A stretch of 64,000 bases of DNA from Bog-756 sp963778165 (GCA_963778165.1 CAVZTE010000005.1:806001-870000); one strand, 5' to 3'; positions 43,428 to 54,226 are shown, counted from the first letter of the stretch. Notes: generated by a model not told the origin, from the sequence alone. A program made the numbers and translations.

Positions 43428-46400
43428 TCAGGAAGCGATGGCCAGCTGGATACTACGGGAGGCGTACTGGACGGGAGAGCTCGAGTCCTTCACCTTGAAC
43501 ACGATGGTGAAGGTGCCGTCGGACTTGGGCGTCCCCGACAGCACCCCTGTCGAGGACAGGCCCATCCCGGCGGGCAAGCCTCCCGTGTGGCTCCAGGTGT
43601 ACGGGGCCGTGCCGCCCCGGGCCACCAGGGTGGTCGTCGGGTACGCCTGGCCTTTTGTCCCGCGGGGCAGCGACGTGGTCACCACTTCCGGTGGTCCGGT
43701 GACGTTCACGCACTCCTTGACCGAGGTGTCGGTGCTGGCGCTGTAGTTGGTGTCTCCGGAGTACGCCGCCGCAAAGCACCAGTACCCGACGGAGGTGGGC
43801 TTGAAGGTGGCTGAGGTGGCCGAAGAGGTGTTGCCCGCTCCGGGAGTCAGGTCCACGGCACTCCCCACCTTGTTCTTCGTGGAGGTGCACGCCGCGGCCG
43901 ACGACTCCGGTCCGCACCGGTAGAAGGTCACCGATCCGCTGGGGCTTCCCCCTGCGGCATTGCCGGTCACTGTGGCCAGGTCGCTGTCCGTCTGCCCCAG
44001 CTTGATGGTGGCGTTGGTGGTGGCCGTGGTGGTCGAGGTACGGGCCCCGGTCACGTCAAAGCACCCGTCGGTGGTGGTGTCGACGCTGGCGTCGTAGTTG
44101 GTGTCGCCCGAGTAGTCGGCGGCGAAGCACCAGTAACCGGTGGCGGTGGGAACGAACGTCGCCGACGTGGCGGTGGCCGTGGCGCCGGGCCCACCGGTGA
44201 CGTCGACCGGGCTACCGACCGGATCGGCGGTGGAGGTACACGCCGTCGGAGTTGTGGTCGGACCGCACTGGTAGAAGGTCACGGATCCGGTAGGACTGCC
44301 CCCGGCGGCGTTGCCGGCGACCGTGGCATTGTCCGAGTCGCCGTGGCCCAGCACGATGGTGGCGTTGGTCGGAGCACTGGACGTCGAGCTGGTGGCCGCC
44401 GTCACATCGAAGCATTCGTTGGTGGCGGTGTCCGTGCTGGAGTCGTAGTTGAAGTTGCCGGAGTAGACGGCGGCGAAGCACCAGTACCCCGTGGCGGTGG
44501 CTTTGAACGACGAGGACGTTGCCGTGGCGGTGTCATGGGCCCCGGCGGCCAGAGTCACCGCACTGCCCACCGGGTCGGCGGTTGAGGTGCACGCGGTGGG
44601 CGTGGTGGTCGGACCGCACCGGTAGAAGGTCACCGTACCGGTGGGACTCCCTTCCACGCTGGTTCCGGTGACCTTGGCGGCATCGGTGTTCCCCGCTCCC
44701 AACACCACGGTCGAGTCGGTCGGCTTCGTAGTGGTAGACGTGGTGACGGCGGTAAGGTCGATGACCAAGGTCAGAGTCTTGGTGGCGTACTGGCGTGGCT
44801 TGCTGGAGTCAGCCACCTTGAACACGATGCTGAAGTTGCCGCTCACCTTGGTCGTCCCCGACAGCACCCCCGTCTTGGAGAAGCCGAACCCGGACGGGAG
44901 CGATCCTGTGTGGCTCCAGGTGTAGGGCTGCATGCCGCCGGCAGCATTGAGCGTGGTCGAATAGGGCTTGTTGACCAGGCCGTGGGGCAGCGACGTCGTG
45001 GTGACGGAGAGGGGCCCCTCCACATTCACGCACTCGCTGCTCAGGGTGTCCGAGCTGGCCCGGTAGTTGGTGTCACCCGAGTAGTAGGCGGCGAAGCACC
45101 AGTAACCGACGGCGGTCGGGGTGAACGGGGCCGACGTGGCCGTGGAGGAGTTGTGGGCCCCCGCCGTCACGTCCACGGCACTGCCCACCGGGTCGGCGGT
45201 CGAGGTGCACGCCGTGGCGGTCAGGGAAGGACCGCACTCGTAGAAGGCCACCGAGCCGGTCGGGCTCCCGCCTCCGGCGTTGCCGGCCACCGTGGCCACA
45301 TCGGTGTCGGCCTGTCCCAAGGTGATGGTGGTATTGGCCGGGACGGTGGTGGTGGTCGAGGTGCCCTGGGTGACGTTCACGCACTCACTGGTGCTGGCAT
45401 CAGAGCTGGTGCTGTAGTTGGCGCTTCCCGAGTAGTCGGCGCCAAAGCACCAGTAGCCCAGGGCGGTGGGAGTGAAGGCCGGCGAGTTCGCCGTCGAAGT
45501 GTCATGGGCGCCGGCGGTGACGATCACGGCGCTGCCCACCGGGTCGGCCGTGGAGGTGCAGGCGGTGGGAGTGGTGGTCGGGCCGCACTGGTAGAAGGTC
45601 ACCGAGCCGGTGGGGCTCCCGCCGGCGGTGTTGCCGGTCACGGTGGCCCCGTCGTGGACGGCCACCCCCAAGGCGGCGGTCGAGGCGGAGGGTGTGGTGG
45701 CAATGGTCGGGGTGGCCGCGGTCACGTCAAAGCACTCGTCGGTGGAGGTGTCGGTGTTGGGGCTGTAGTTGGAGTCACCCGAGTAGGTGGCGCCGAAGCA
45801 CCAGGTGCCGGTGGCCGTCGGGGTGAAGGTGGCCGAGTTGGCCGTGGAGGTGTCGTCGGTACCGGCGGTGACGCCGACGGGGCTGCCGACCGGATCGGTG
45901 GTCGAGGTGCACGGGGTGGGCGAGGAGGCCGGCCCGCACTCGTAGAAGCTCACCTTGCCGGTGGGGCTGCCGAAGGTGGCGTTTCCGGTCAAGGTGGCCT
46001 GGTCGGAGTTGGCTGCTCCCAACACGATGGTGGAGCTGGCCGGGATGGTCACCATGGGCGAGTTGATGGTGGTCACATCGAAGCACCCGTCGGTGGTGTC
46101 GTCCGAGCTGGCGCTGTAGTTGGAGTCGCTGGAGTAGGCCGCGCCGAAGCACCAGTAGCCGGTGGCGGTGGGGGTGAACGAATCCGAGGTCGCCGTGGAC
46201 GTGTCGTCGGAGCCGGCGGCGACATCGACCGGATTGCCCACCGGTTCGGTGGTCGAGGTGCAGGCGGTGGGAGTGGTGGTCGGCCCGCACACGTAGAAGC
46301 TCACGGTGCCGGTGGGGCTGCCACCGGCGGCATTGCCGGTAACAGTCGCTCCGTCGGTGTTGTCTCCTCCCAGGGCGATGGTCGAGCTGGTCGGAGCGGA

Positions 46401-46944
46401 CGAGGTCGACGAGGTGGCGCTGGTTACGTCGAAGCATCCGTCGGTGGTCTCGTCGGAGCTGGGGCTGTAGTTGGAGTCGCCGGAGTAGGCGGCGGCGAAG
46501 CACCAGTAGCCGGTGGCCGTGGGAGTGAAGGCGTCCGAGGTGGCGGTGGAGGTGTCGTCGGAGCCGGCGGTCGAGATTCACGGCCTCGCCCACCTGATCG
46601 GAGGTCGAGGTGCAGGCGGTCGGAGTAGTGGTCGGTCCGCACTGGTAGAAGGTCACGGTGCCCGAGGGGCTGCCGCTCGTATCGTCGCCGGTCACGGTGG
46701 CCAGGTCGGTGTCGGACTGGCCGAGGACGATGGTCGAACTGCTGGGCGCGCTGACAGTCGATGCCGATGAGGCGGCGTAGGCCGAGTTCACCGAGCCCAG
46801 GAGGGCGAACGCTCCGCCGATGAGCGATGCCACCATGATCAGGGCCGCCCAGCGGAAGGAGCGCCGGCCGGTTGCGCCGGCCCTTCCGCTCGGGGCTTTC
46901 GTGCCACTGACCGCGTTACGGATGGTGTGCAGGATGTTTCTCAT
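43428..46944 (-). CDS. Large secreted Ig-like repeat protein, one frameshift
   Basis: About 1171 residues if a single extra base at ~46572 is removed. A signal peptide (RSFRWAALIMVASLIGGAFALLGSVNSAYA) precedes ten beta-sandwich domains. Eight are ~105-residue Ig-like units with GSPTGSVTFYQCGPTTTPTACTSTADPVGSAV and a second half GYWCFAADYSGDTNY...ECFDV (two Cys pairs per unit, likely disulfides). After unit five and at the end lie two He_PIG-type units (PYTWSHTGSLPSGFGFSKTGVLSGT). No sortase motif or C-terminal helix is seen. Likely an adhesin or surface-layer component. Near-identical repeats make the region prone to recombination and assembly error. Confidence 0.85.
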
Positions 46945-47165
46945 GGTCTCCCCCGGAACAGGGAACGACCGCGCCGACTGACGAAATCGCTCCTACCGCC
47001 AACCCCCGTCTGGGGGCCATCTTCAGTCGCAGTCTGTTTGATGGGCGCCCTGGCGTCAAGCGTACGTTTGGTGAACGGCGCCGGTGAGGGGATTCCCAGC
47101 TCGGGCCCGGTGCCACGGGTCTCGTCGCCGTCGGTCCGCAGCTCCGAGGAGTACGGTGGCGCTCC

Positions 47166-47540
47166 ATGGAGTGGACATCGTGGGCGGCGAGGCTGGAGGA
47201 GGCCCTGGGTCCCGATGGGGACTTTCCCGCCTTTTTCGCCCCCGGTGCGCTCTTCAGTGATCCGGTCAACCCTCCGACGACGGACATCGCCGCCATCGAG
47301 GCCATGACCCTGGCTTCGTTTCCCGACTGGCGCCAGGAGATCCTCTGGGTCCACGGGGACGAGACCGGCGGGGCCTTCGAGTGGATCGGGCGGGGAACGC
47401 TCGGGGGCACGATCCCCATCGAGATCCACGGGTCCACGGTGGTCGACGTGAACGGGGAGGGGTTGGTGACCCGGTGGCGCGACTACTTCGACCTCAAGGA
47501 GATCGACGCCCAGCTGGCACCCCCCTCGCCCGCCGGGTGA
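47166..47540 (+). CDS. SnoaL-like/NTF2-fold protein
   Basis: 124 residues with a small alpha+beta cone fold: a helix (WAARLEEALG), FFAPGALFSDPVN, helix AIEAMTLASFPDWRQEILWVHGD, then strands ending LVTRWRDYFDLKEIDAQL. The YFDLKEI ending is typical of SnoaL-like/limonene-epoxide-hydrolase-like proteins. Two aspartates near the pocket (FSDP and DYFD) could be catalytic. The gene is monocistronic and convergent with the dioxygenase gene. Substrate not known. Confidence 0.8.
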   Translation: MEWTSWAARLEEALGPDGDFPAFFAPGALFSDPVNPPTTDIAAIEAMTLASFPDWRQEILWVHGDETGGAFEWIGRGTLGGTIPIEIHGSTVVDVNGEGLVTRWRDYFDLKEIDAQLAPPSPAG

Positions 47541-47575
47541 GAGCGGGGGGTCACCGGCGCCCGGCGCCGGGCCGG

Positions 47576-48478
47576 TCAACCGGTAACGGACCGGGCCTCC
47601 CGCCACGGGGCCAGGTCCAACCCCGGGTAACGACCGGCCACGCCGGCCAGGGTCTCGTCGGTCCAGAAGGGGTGACCCGGCGGGGGGAAGCCGAAGAGTG
47701 ACAGCTGACGGGGCGTGGCCCGCTGTACGAAGTTGTGCCACTCCGGTGAGAACCCCTTGATGGGCCAGGCCTGAAACCCTCCCCACTCCACCCCGGCCGG
47801 TCGGAAGGCGATGTGCAGCATGAACCGGGCCCGGGAGGGATCGGTGAAATCGGTCGAGCGGTGGTAGACGTCCGGCCGGTAGACCACCACCGATCCGGCC
47901 GGAGCCGACGCCACCCCGGGGTCGTCGTAGAGCTCGCCGAACTCCTCGTAGCTCAACGTATGGCGCTCCACCGGGATCGAACCGGTGCGGGTGCGGGAGA
48001 CGAACCGGGTGGCCCCGTTGCCGGGATCCACATCGTTGAGATACACGAACAGCTCCACCTGTTGATAGCCAGCCTCCGGCCGGGGCACCGTCAACGTGTG
48101 GTTGGGAAAGTCGGTGTGGAGGAGTTGGTTGTACTCCGAGGGCTGCCCGGCGTACTTGGCCGAGGCGATGGCCATGTACATCCTCACGTCGTCCGTGCCC
48201 AGCAGGTCGGCGGCCAGGTTGATGAGGACGTCGTGCACCACCACCTCGTTGAGGGAGCGGGAACGGAACGGGAATTCGGGCCAGGAGGCATCCCAGGTCC
48301 GCCAGCGCTCGTGGCCGTCACCTGGGCGGGCGTCGGCGAACTCCTCGGCGGTCGGGAACAGTTTCGTCACGGAGGCCTGTGCCGCCCGCAGGTCGTCGGG
48401 CGGAATGGCCTGCTCGAGCAGGCACCATCCGTCCTCCTCCCAGGACTGTCGTTGTACGGGAGTCACCGACCGCTCCAT
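47576..48478 (-). CDS. Phytanoyl-CoA dioxygenase-family protein
   Basis: 300-residue Fe(II)/2-oxoglutarate oxygenase. The iron ligands are HTD (His121, Asp123, in LLHTDFPNH) and distal His206 in VVVYRPDVYHRS, followed by the Arg of SRARFMLHIAF, which would bind 2-oxoglutarate. The N-terminus (WEEDGWCLLEQAIPPDDLRAA) is usual for the PhyH family. Such enzymes hydroxylate small lipids or natural products; the substrate is unknown. Downstream of a cyclic-nucleotide-binding gene on the same strand, 55 bases apart. Confidence 0.88.
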   Translation of the reverse strand: MERSVTPVQRQSWEEDGWCLLEQAIPPDDLRAAQASVTKLFPTAEEFADARPGDGHERWRTWDASWPEFPFRSRSLNEVVVHDVLINLAADLLGTDDVRMYMAIASAKYAGQPSEYNQLLHTDFPNHTLTVPRPEAGYQQVELFVYLNDVDPGNGATRFVSRTRTGSIPVERHTLSYEEFGELYDDPGVASAPAGSVVVYRPDVYHRSTDFTDPSRARFMLHIAFRPAGVEWGGFQAWPIKGFSPEWHNFVQRATPRQLSLFGFPPPGHPFWTDETLAGVAGRYPGLDLAPWREARSVTG

Positions 48479-48533
48479 CGGCCCCAGGGTAGCGGTGGCC
48501 GCGCCGAGCGCCGGGGCCCGGTGCGACTCGGTG

Positions 48534-48932
48534 CTACCGGGGGACGGCTGTGCCGGCGGCTCCGCCGGCCAGGCCGGCGATGAGCTCGTCGTAGTCGCGT
48601 AACCGGCCGGCCAGCGCCCCCATGATGCCCAGGGCGAAGGTCGACGACTCGTGCACCAGGAAGAGGAACAGGCTCCGATCGATTTCGGCCAGGACGGTCT
48701 CCACCGTGGCCACTGCGGTGAGGTTGCGCGGCAGGTGGTCGATGAGGGCCCGCTCGCCGAACACGTCGTTGGGGCCGAGGGTGGCCACCGACGCCGGGCC
48801 CTTGTGCAGCGTCACCTCCCCCGAGACGATCCCGTACATGTGCGCTCCGACCTCACCCTCGGAGTAGATGGTCTCACCGGCCGCCACCGTGCGGTGGATG
48901 GGGGCGTTGAGGAAGAGGCTGTCAGTGGGCAC
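48534..48932 (-). CDS. Single-domain cyclic nucleotide-binding protein
   Basis: 132 residues, a CRP-like beta-roll without any DNA-binding or effector domain. Motifs are VAAGETIYSEGEVGAHMYGIVSGEVTLHKG, GPNDVFGERALID (phosphate-binding cassette FGERALI), NLTAVATVETVLAEIDRSLFLFLVHE, then a C-terminal helix. In the cassette the Arg that holds the cyclic phosphate is not at the usual place (PRNLTAV provides one), so ligand binding is likely but unproven. Could act by protein contact. Confidence 0.85.
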   Translation of the reverse strand: MPTDSLFLNAPIHRTVAAGETIYSEGEVGAHMYGIVSGEVTLHKGPASVATLGPNDVFGERALIDHLPRNLTAVATVETVLAEIDRSLFLFLVHESSTFALGIMGALAGRLRDYDELIAGLAGGAAGTAVPR

Positions 48933-49093
48933 AGGGCGCTTGGCGATGGTGGGCCCGATCCGGGGAGGTCATGGGGGCGGAGTATACCGAAGCACCCCGG
49001 AGGCCACGGGAGACCTCGGGCGCCGGACACCATCGCCGAACACCAGGTCCGATCACCGGACCGTCGGGAAGGCCGTGGCTATGATCCCGCTGC

Positions 49094-49852
49094 ATGGGTC
49101 GGAGCCAGCGGGACCTTCGACAGACCTTGGGGAGCGCCGCCCGACTGTGGTCGTCACCCGCCCACCACCAGGTCGGCGAGAGCTGGTGGGTGGCCTGCAG
49201 CGGAGAGCGCAACGTCAACTACAACGTGGCCTTCAGCCAGTCGGCCGATCCTGCCGTGCTCACCGACCGGTGCCTGCAACCGATCCTCGACCTGGGACGG
49301 CCGGCCATCGTCATGCTGGCGGGGCCGGGGTTGGGCACGGCGCAGAAACTGGTCGAGATCGGATGGGTGGACGTCGGGGCCCTGCCGTTGATGGAGCTGA
49401 CCCGCCCACCGGAACCGGGTGGCGACAGCTCCGGGGTGCGGGCCCTCGCCCCCGAGGACCTGCCGGTCGCCCGCGAGCTTCTGTCGGACACCTACGGCCT
49501 CGACCACGGCTCCGCCCTGGCCGCCGTGCCCGATCAGGCCCTCACCGACGCCGACCTGGGAGCCTGGGGCCTGTTCGACGGGGATCAGCTCGAGTCGTGC
49601 TTCACCGGTTCAATGGCAGACGGGCTCTTGGTGGTGTGGTCCATGGCCACCCGGACCGACTGCCAGGGGCGGGGCTACGGCCGTCGCCTCCTGGGCACGG
49701 TCCTGGACCAGCAGTTCGAAGCGGGAGCGGTCGGTGGCTCGCTGCTGCAGTCCTCGTTGGCCGGTCAGAAGCTCTACGGTGCCCTGGGGTACTCCGAGTT
49801 GGAGCACTGGCAGCTGTGGTCGCGCCCCCGCTGGGTCATGGCCAACGCCTGA
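49094..49852 (+). CDS. GNAT-family acetyltransferase
   Basis: 252 residues. The C-terminal half is a GNAT domain: SSGVRALAPEDLPVARELLSDTYG, a central VVWSMATRTDCQGRGYGRRLLGTVL with the acetyl-CoA loop QGRGYG, and SLLQSSLAGQKLYGALGYSELEHWQLWSR. The N-terminal ~110 residues (ESWWVACSGERNVNYNVAFSQS) look like a degenerate second GNAT-like domain. Acetyl acceptor not known. It converges on the adenylation gene. Confidence 0.86.
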   Translation: MGRSQRDLRQTLGSAARLWSSPAHHQVGESWWVACSGERNVNYNVAFSQSADPAVLTDRCLQPILDLGRPAIVMLAGPGLGTAQKLVEIGWVDVGALPLMELTRPPEPGGDSSGVRALAPEDLPVARELLSDTYGLDHGSALAAVPDQALTDADLGAWGLFDGDQLESCFTGSMADGLLVVWSMATRTDCQGRGYGRRLLGTVLDQQFEAGAVGGSLLQSSLAGQKLYGALGYSELEHWQLWSRPRWVMANA

Positions 49853-49882
49853 CCCCCGGCCCCCGTCGCCGGCGCCGCCCGT

Positions 49883-51469
49883 TCAGCTCGGCGTCGGGCC
49901 CACCGGTACCGCCCCGCCCCGCAACTCGTCCAGCCCGGCCTCGGCCAGCAGCCGGCGCTCATCGAGCTTGCTGGAACGGGTGAGCGGAAGGCTGTCCACC
50001 ACGTCGAACCGGTCGGGGAGCATGGACTCGGGGAGGTGGCGGGCGGCGGCCCGTCGTAGGTCGAGGGTGTCGACCGGATCGTCGCACACCACGAAGGCCA
50101 CGATGCCGGTCTGGCCTCCGTCGTCGAAGGCCACACACGCCGCCGCCGACACCCCGTCCAGCCCGCGCATCGCCTCCCCCAGCTCGACCAGGGAGATGCG
50201 GACACCGTGCCGCTTGATGACCCGGTCGGCGCGATCCACATAGACGTACTCGCCGTCGTCGGTCCGGTAGACCAGGTCGCCGGTGCGGTAGACCGTCTGC
50301 CCGGCCACCACGTCGGTCCGGAGCACCTCCGCCGTGAGGGTCGGCGCACCCCAGTACCCCTCCATCAGCTGGTCCCCGCCGATGTACAACTCGCCCACCT
50401 GGTTGGCCGCCTCCACCACCCGACCGGCCTCGTCGACCACGTGGAAGGTCACCCCCGGGTGGGGCCGTCCCATCGACACCGTCCCCCCGGCGATCGACTC
50501 CGGCGTCACCTTCACGTGGGTGACGGCGATGGTGGTCTCGGTGGGGCCGTACCGGTTGAACACCGCCACCTGGGGGGCGGCCGCCCACAGGGCGCGGATG
50601 TCGGCGATGGAGCTGGCCTCGCCGCCGAGGGCCACCACGCCGAGCGCGGTGTCGGCCAGTTGGCCCATCTGGGGGCTGGACAGCAGGAGCCGTAGGTAGC
50701 TGGGCGAGAAGCCGGTGTAGGTGACGGCCTCACGCTTGACGGCATTGAAGAACGTGCGGGGGAAGAGCAGGGCCTCGCGGGGCCGGATGACCACGGCTCC
50801 CCCGGAGTACAAGGTGGGGAACAGGGTGCCGAACGATCCGTCGAAGTGGAACGGCGACACGCACAGGGTGCGGGTCTCTCCGCTCAGTCCCAGGGCCTCG
50901 GCGGTGGCCGCCACCGCGGCGGCGAAGGCCCGGTTGCCGATGAGCACCCCTTTCGGGGTCCCGGTGGTTCCCGAGGTGTAGATGGCGTACGCCCCCCGCT
51001 CGGAGGAACGGCTCGGTGCGGGGGGCTCTGCTCCGGGCAGCCGCAGTGCGCCAATGGGCACCCACGACCCGGTGTCGATCGGCGTGTACGGCCCGGGGCC
51101 CTTCCCCTTGGCGTCGCCATCACCCGGGTCATCGCCCGAGGCGTCGGATGTCACCACCAGCGCCGGCGTGCAGTCGGCCAGGATGGCGGCCAGCCGGGCC
51201 GGAGGATCGGTGACGGCCAGCGGGCACGAAGATGGCCCCGATCCACAGGCAGGCCAGAGCGGCCACCACGAAGTCCACCGAGTTCGGCAGGTGGAGGGCG
51301 ACCCGGTCGCCCTCGGCCACCCCTCGGGCCGAGAGGCCCAGGCCACCGCGGCCGCCGCTTCCCGCAGCTCGAGGTAGGTCAGGTCCTGGTCCAGGTCCTT
51401 GACCGCGGGTCGGTCGGGTCCGGTGGCGCCGTGGTCGAGGACCACGGACAGGACGTCAGGCGTGGGCAA
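49883..51469 (-). CDS. Stand-alone amino-acid-type adenylation enzyme (two indels)
   Basis: About 528 residues from a TTG near 51469; indels near 51222 (extra base) and 51337 (missing base) interrupt the N-terminal part. Core motifs: AIYTSGTTGTPKGVLI (ATP loop), FHFDGSFGTLFPTL with the Asp that contacts amino acid amines in NRPS A domains, FNRYGPTETTIAV, GELYIGGDQLMEGYW, YRTGDLV, VDRADRVIKRHGVRISLVELG, and SSKLDERRL with the catalytic Lys. It activates a carboxylate as the AMP ester. No carrier or condensation domain is attached. It leads the minus-strand part of the metabolic cluster. Confidence 0.83.
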   Translation of the reverse strand: MPTPDVLSVVLDHGATGPDRPAVKDLDQDLTYLELREAAAAVAWASRPEGWPRATGSPSTCRTRWTSWWPLWPACGSGPSSCPLAVTDPPARLAAILADCTPALVVTSDASGDDPGDGDAKGKGPGPYTPIDTGSWVPIGALRLPGAEPPAPSRSSERGAYAIYTSGTTGTPKGVLIGNRAFAAAVAATAEALGLSGETRTLCVSPFHFDGSFGTLFPTLYSGGAVVIRPREALLFPRTFFNAVKREAVTYTGFSPSYLRLLLSSPQMGQLADTALGVVALGGEASSIADIRALWAAAPQVAVFNRYGPTETTIAVTHVKVTPESIAGGTVSMGRPHPGVTFHVVDEAGRVVEAANQVGELYIGGDQLMEGYWGAPTLTAEVLRTDVVAGQTVYRTGDLVYRTDDGEYVYVDRADRVIKRHGVRISLVELGEAMRGLDGVSAAACVAFDDGGQTGIVAFVVCDDPVDTLDLRRAAARHLPESMLPDRFDVVDSLPLTRSSKLDERRLLAEAGLDELRGGAVPVGPTPS

Positions 51470-53236
51470 CCACGGTCCCCTCGGGTGCCGGCCTGCGAGC
51501 CCCGGACCAGTCCGCCGGGGAGCTCGCCGGTGTGCTCCCCGTCCTCGAAGGTCACCGCGCCCCGCTTCATCGTCCACCGGTAGCCGGTGGCCGCCTGGAG
51601 GAGGCGGCGCCCGCCCGCCGGCAGGTCGGTGGCGATCTCCGGCGGGGCGCACTCCAGGTTCTCGAGGTCGATGACGTTGAGGTCGGCCAGGTAGACCCGG
51701 GGCCACCAGCCCCCGGTCGAGCCAGCCGAAGTGGGCGGCCGGGCGGCGGGTGATCTGGTGCACCACCGACTCGACCGGCAGTCCGTCGTGGCCCTGGCGG
51801 TCCCGGGCCCACAGGGACAGGTAGCTGGTGGTCATGCTGCCGTCGCAGATCTGTCCGCAGTGGGCCCCGGCGTCCGACAGGCCGAACATGGCCACCGGGG
51901 AGGTGATCATCTCGTGGACGTCGTCGAGGTTGCCGTGGGCGAAGTTGAACAGGGGCGTGTAGATGAGCTGGCGCGCCGTCCCGCTGCAGCTGCACGTCGT
52001 AGGCGTACTCGCGGGGGTCGACCCCGGCCGGCGGGCCACGGCGCCCAGCGACCGGCTGGTGTCGAGGTCGTAGTCGACCGGGTCGTCGAGCACGTACATG
52101 TCGTCGAAGCGGCCGAAGAAGGCGTAGCCGGCGAAGGCGTCCGATCCCGAGGTCAGCTGGGCGTGGCCCTCGAGGATCCGCTGGCGCCGGTCCGGGTCGC
52201 GCAGGGCCGCGATCCGCTCGGCCATGGGCAGTCCGGCGATCTTCCTGTAGGCCCGGGTCGGGGTGAAGACGTTGGCCGACGCCTGCAGGCCGAGCAGCAC
52301 CCCGATGGGTCGCGGGGCCACCTGGGCCTTGACGTCGAGTCCCTCGGCCTGGAGCGCTCTCGGCCAGGGCCATCAGGTCGCGCCACCGCTCGGGCGCCTC
52401 GATGTCCTGCTGCACGGTGTAGCTGACCGGGCGCCGGCTGGCCCGGGCGAAGGCGCGTGACGAGCTCGAACTCGGAACGGGCGAACTCGTCGTCGGTGGT
52501 GCGGTAGCTGTCCGAGAGGAACTGGAAGACGCCGCTGCCCTGCGCCCGCAGCACCGAGGCCAGGGCCAACAGCTCGGGCTCGCGGGCCCGCAGGGTGCCC
52601 GAGGTTCTCACCGGTGCTGGTGCGGTGGCGTTCGGTCCGCGACGTGGACACCCCGATGGCTCCGGCATCGAGCCCCTGCTCGAGCAGCCGGGCCATCTGC
52701 GTCCAGCTCGGCCTCGTCGGGATGGGCGGCCGGGTCGGCACCCCGCTCGCCCATGACGAAGGCCCGCAGGGCGGCGTGGGGGAGGTGGGTGCCGACATCG
52801 ATGGTCCGGGGCTGGCGCTCGAGGGCATCGAGGTACTCGGGGAAGGACTCCCAGTCCCACCGCAGGCCCTCGTGCAGCGCGGTGCCGGGGATGTCCTCGA
52901 CCCCTTCCATCATGGCGATCAGCCAGTCGTGGCGGTCCGGCGCCACCGGGGCGAAGCCCACGCCGCAGTTGCCCATGGCCACCGTGGTCACCCCGTGGTG
53001 CGACGACGGTGCCAGCAGCGGATCCCAGGTGGCCTGGCCGTCGTAGTGGGTGTGGGGATCGACGAAGCCCGGGCGTCACCAGCAGGCCGTCGGCGTCGAT
53101 CTCGCGCCGGCCCCGGCCGACGTCGTCGCCGACCGCGGTGATCCGGTCCCCCTCGATGGCGATGTCGGCCCGGCGCGACGGCCCGCCGGTGCCGTCGACC
53201 ACCGGTGCCGTTGCGGATGACCAGATCGGCCGTCAT
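51379..53236 (-). CDS. N-acyl-D-amino-acid deacylase-family amidohydrolase (many indels)
   Basis: About 600 residues when read across at least eight single-base indels (near 53206, 53070, 52698, 52597, 52457, 52351, 52027, 51985, 51692). Start MTADLVIRNGT; metal motif VDPHTHYDGQATWDP (HxH), MGNCGVGFAPVAPDRHDWLIAMMEGVEDIPG, GVSTSRTERHRT, FQFLSDSYR, NFAHGNLDDVHEMITSP and GLSDAGAHCGQICDGSM, then a C-terminal TGELPGGLVRG. These are diagnostic of the D-aminoacylase branch of zinc amidohydrolases. As written the last frame runs to 51379; removing one G near 51480 would end it with AHA-stop near 51463. Confidence 0.75.
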
Positions 53237-54134
53237 GACGTGCGCCCCTCCGCTCAGCTGGCTCAACGCCCACCGGCGCAGCGTCTTGCGGGCGTCGGTC
53301 AGCTCGTCGTACTGGTCGTCGGTCAGGGTGAGGCCGGCGGCCGCGCAGTTCTCCTCGAGGTGGCCCACCGAGGACGTGCCCGGGATGGGCAGCATGACCG
53401 GCGAACGGCGCAGCAGCCAGGCCAGGCAGACCTGGGAGACGGTGGCGCCCGAGCTGCCGCGGCCACCTGGTCGATGGGGCCGCCGGGCCGGGACAGCTTG
53501 CCGCTGCCCAGCGGGAACCACGGGATGAAGCCGATCCCGTGCTGCTCGCAGTAGTCGACGACATCGTCGGCGCCGCGCTGGGCGATGTTGTACTGGTTCT
53601 GCACACTGACCACCGGCACGATCCGCCGGGCCGCCTCGATCTGGTCCACACCGACCTCGGACAGTCCGACCTCGGCCACCTTGCCCTCGTCGCGCAGCTC
53701 CTTCAGCACACCGAACTGGTCGTCGGCCGGAACCTCGGGGTCGACCCGGTGCAGTTGGAAGAGGTCGATCTGCTCCACCCCGAGGCGTCGCAGGCTGCCC
53801 TCGCACTGCTGGCGCAGGTAGTCGGGACGACCGCACTCGCTCCCACTGCGCCCGGACCCGGCCGGGTGAAGCCGGCCTTGGTGGCGATCTTCAGGCCGTC
53901 GGGGTAGGGGTGCAGCGCCTCGCGGATCAGCTCCTCGGCCACGTCGGGCCCGTAGGAGTCGGCGGTGTCGATGAGGTCGACGCCCAGCTCGACGGCCCGT
54001 CGGAGCACGGCGATGGCCCCGTCGTGGTCATCGGGGGGTCCCCACACGCCGGAGCCGGTGAGCTGCATGGTGCCGAATCCGAGCCGGTGCACCGTCAGCG
54101 TGCCCAGCTGCAGCGTCCCGGAGTCGTCGACCAT
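53237..54134 (-). CDS. Aldo/keto reductase (indels)
   Basis: About 290 residues across indels near 53828, 53843 and 53461. Family motifs: VHRLGFGTMQLTGSGVWGPPDDHDGAIAVLRRAVELGVDLIDTADSYGPDVAEELIREAL (catalytic Asp, Tyr), IATKAGFTRPGPG (catalytic Lys), EQIDLFQLHRVDP (His), SVQNQYNIAQRG and MLPIPGTSSVGHLEENCAA (NADPH phosphate site). It reduces aldehydes or ketones with NADPH. The last frame as written runs into the deacylase ATG; the true stop is hidden by an indel. Start ATG 54134 (MVDDSGTLQLG). Confidence 0.8.
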
Positions 54135-54226
54135 CGTCCTCACTTCCTTCGTCTCTGCCGCTGCGGTGTCGTACAACGCGCCGCGAAGCTCCAGGCCTGG
54201 GCTGCTTCGAGCTTACCTGGCCACCC

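Noticed and set aside
44910..46628. Plus-strand open frame of 572 codons, Gly/Val/Ala-rich
   Set aside because: It is the shadow of the Ig-repeat gene; its repeats are only the reverse of the coding repeats.
43428..46944. Regular ~300-base repeats that might be read as a CRISPR or mobile array
   Set aside because: The period equals one Ig-like domain and the frame is coding throughout.
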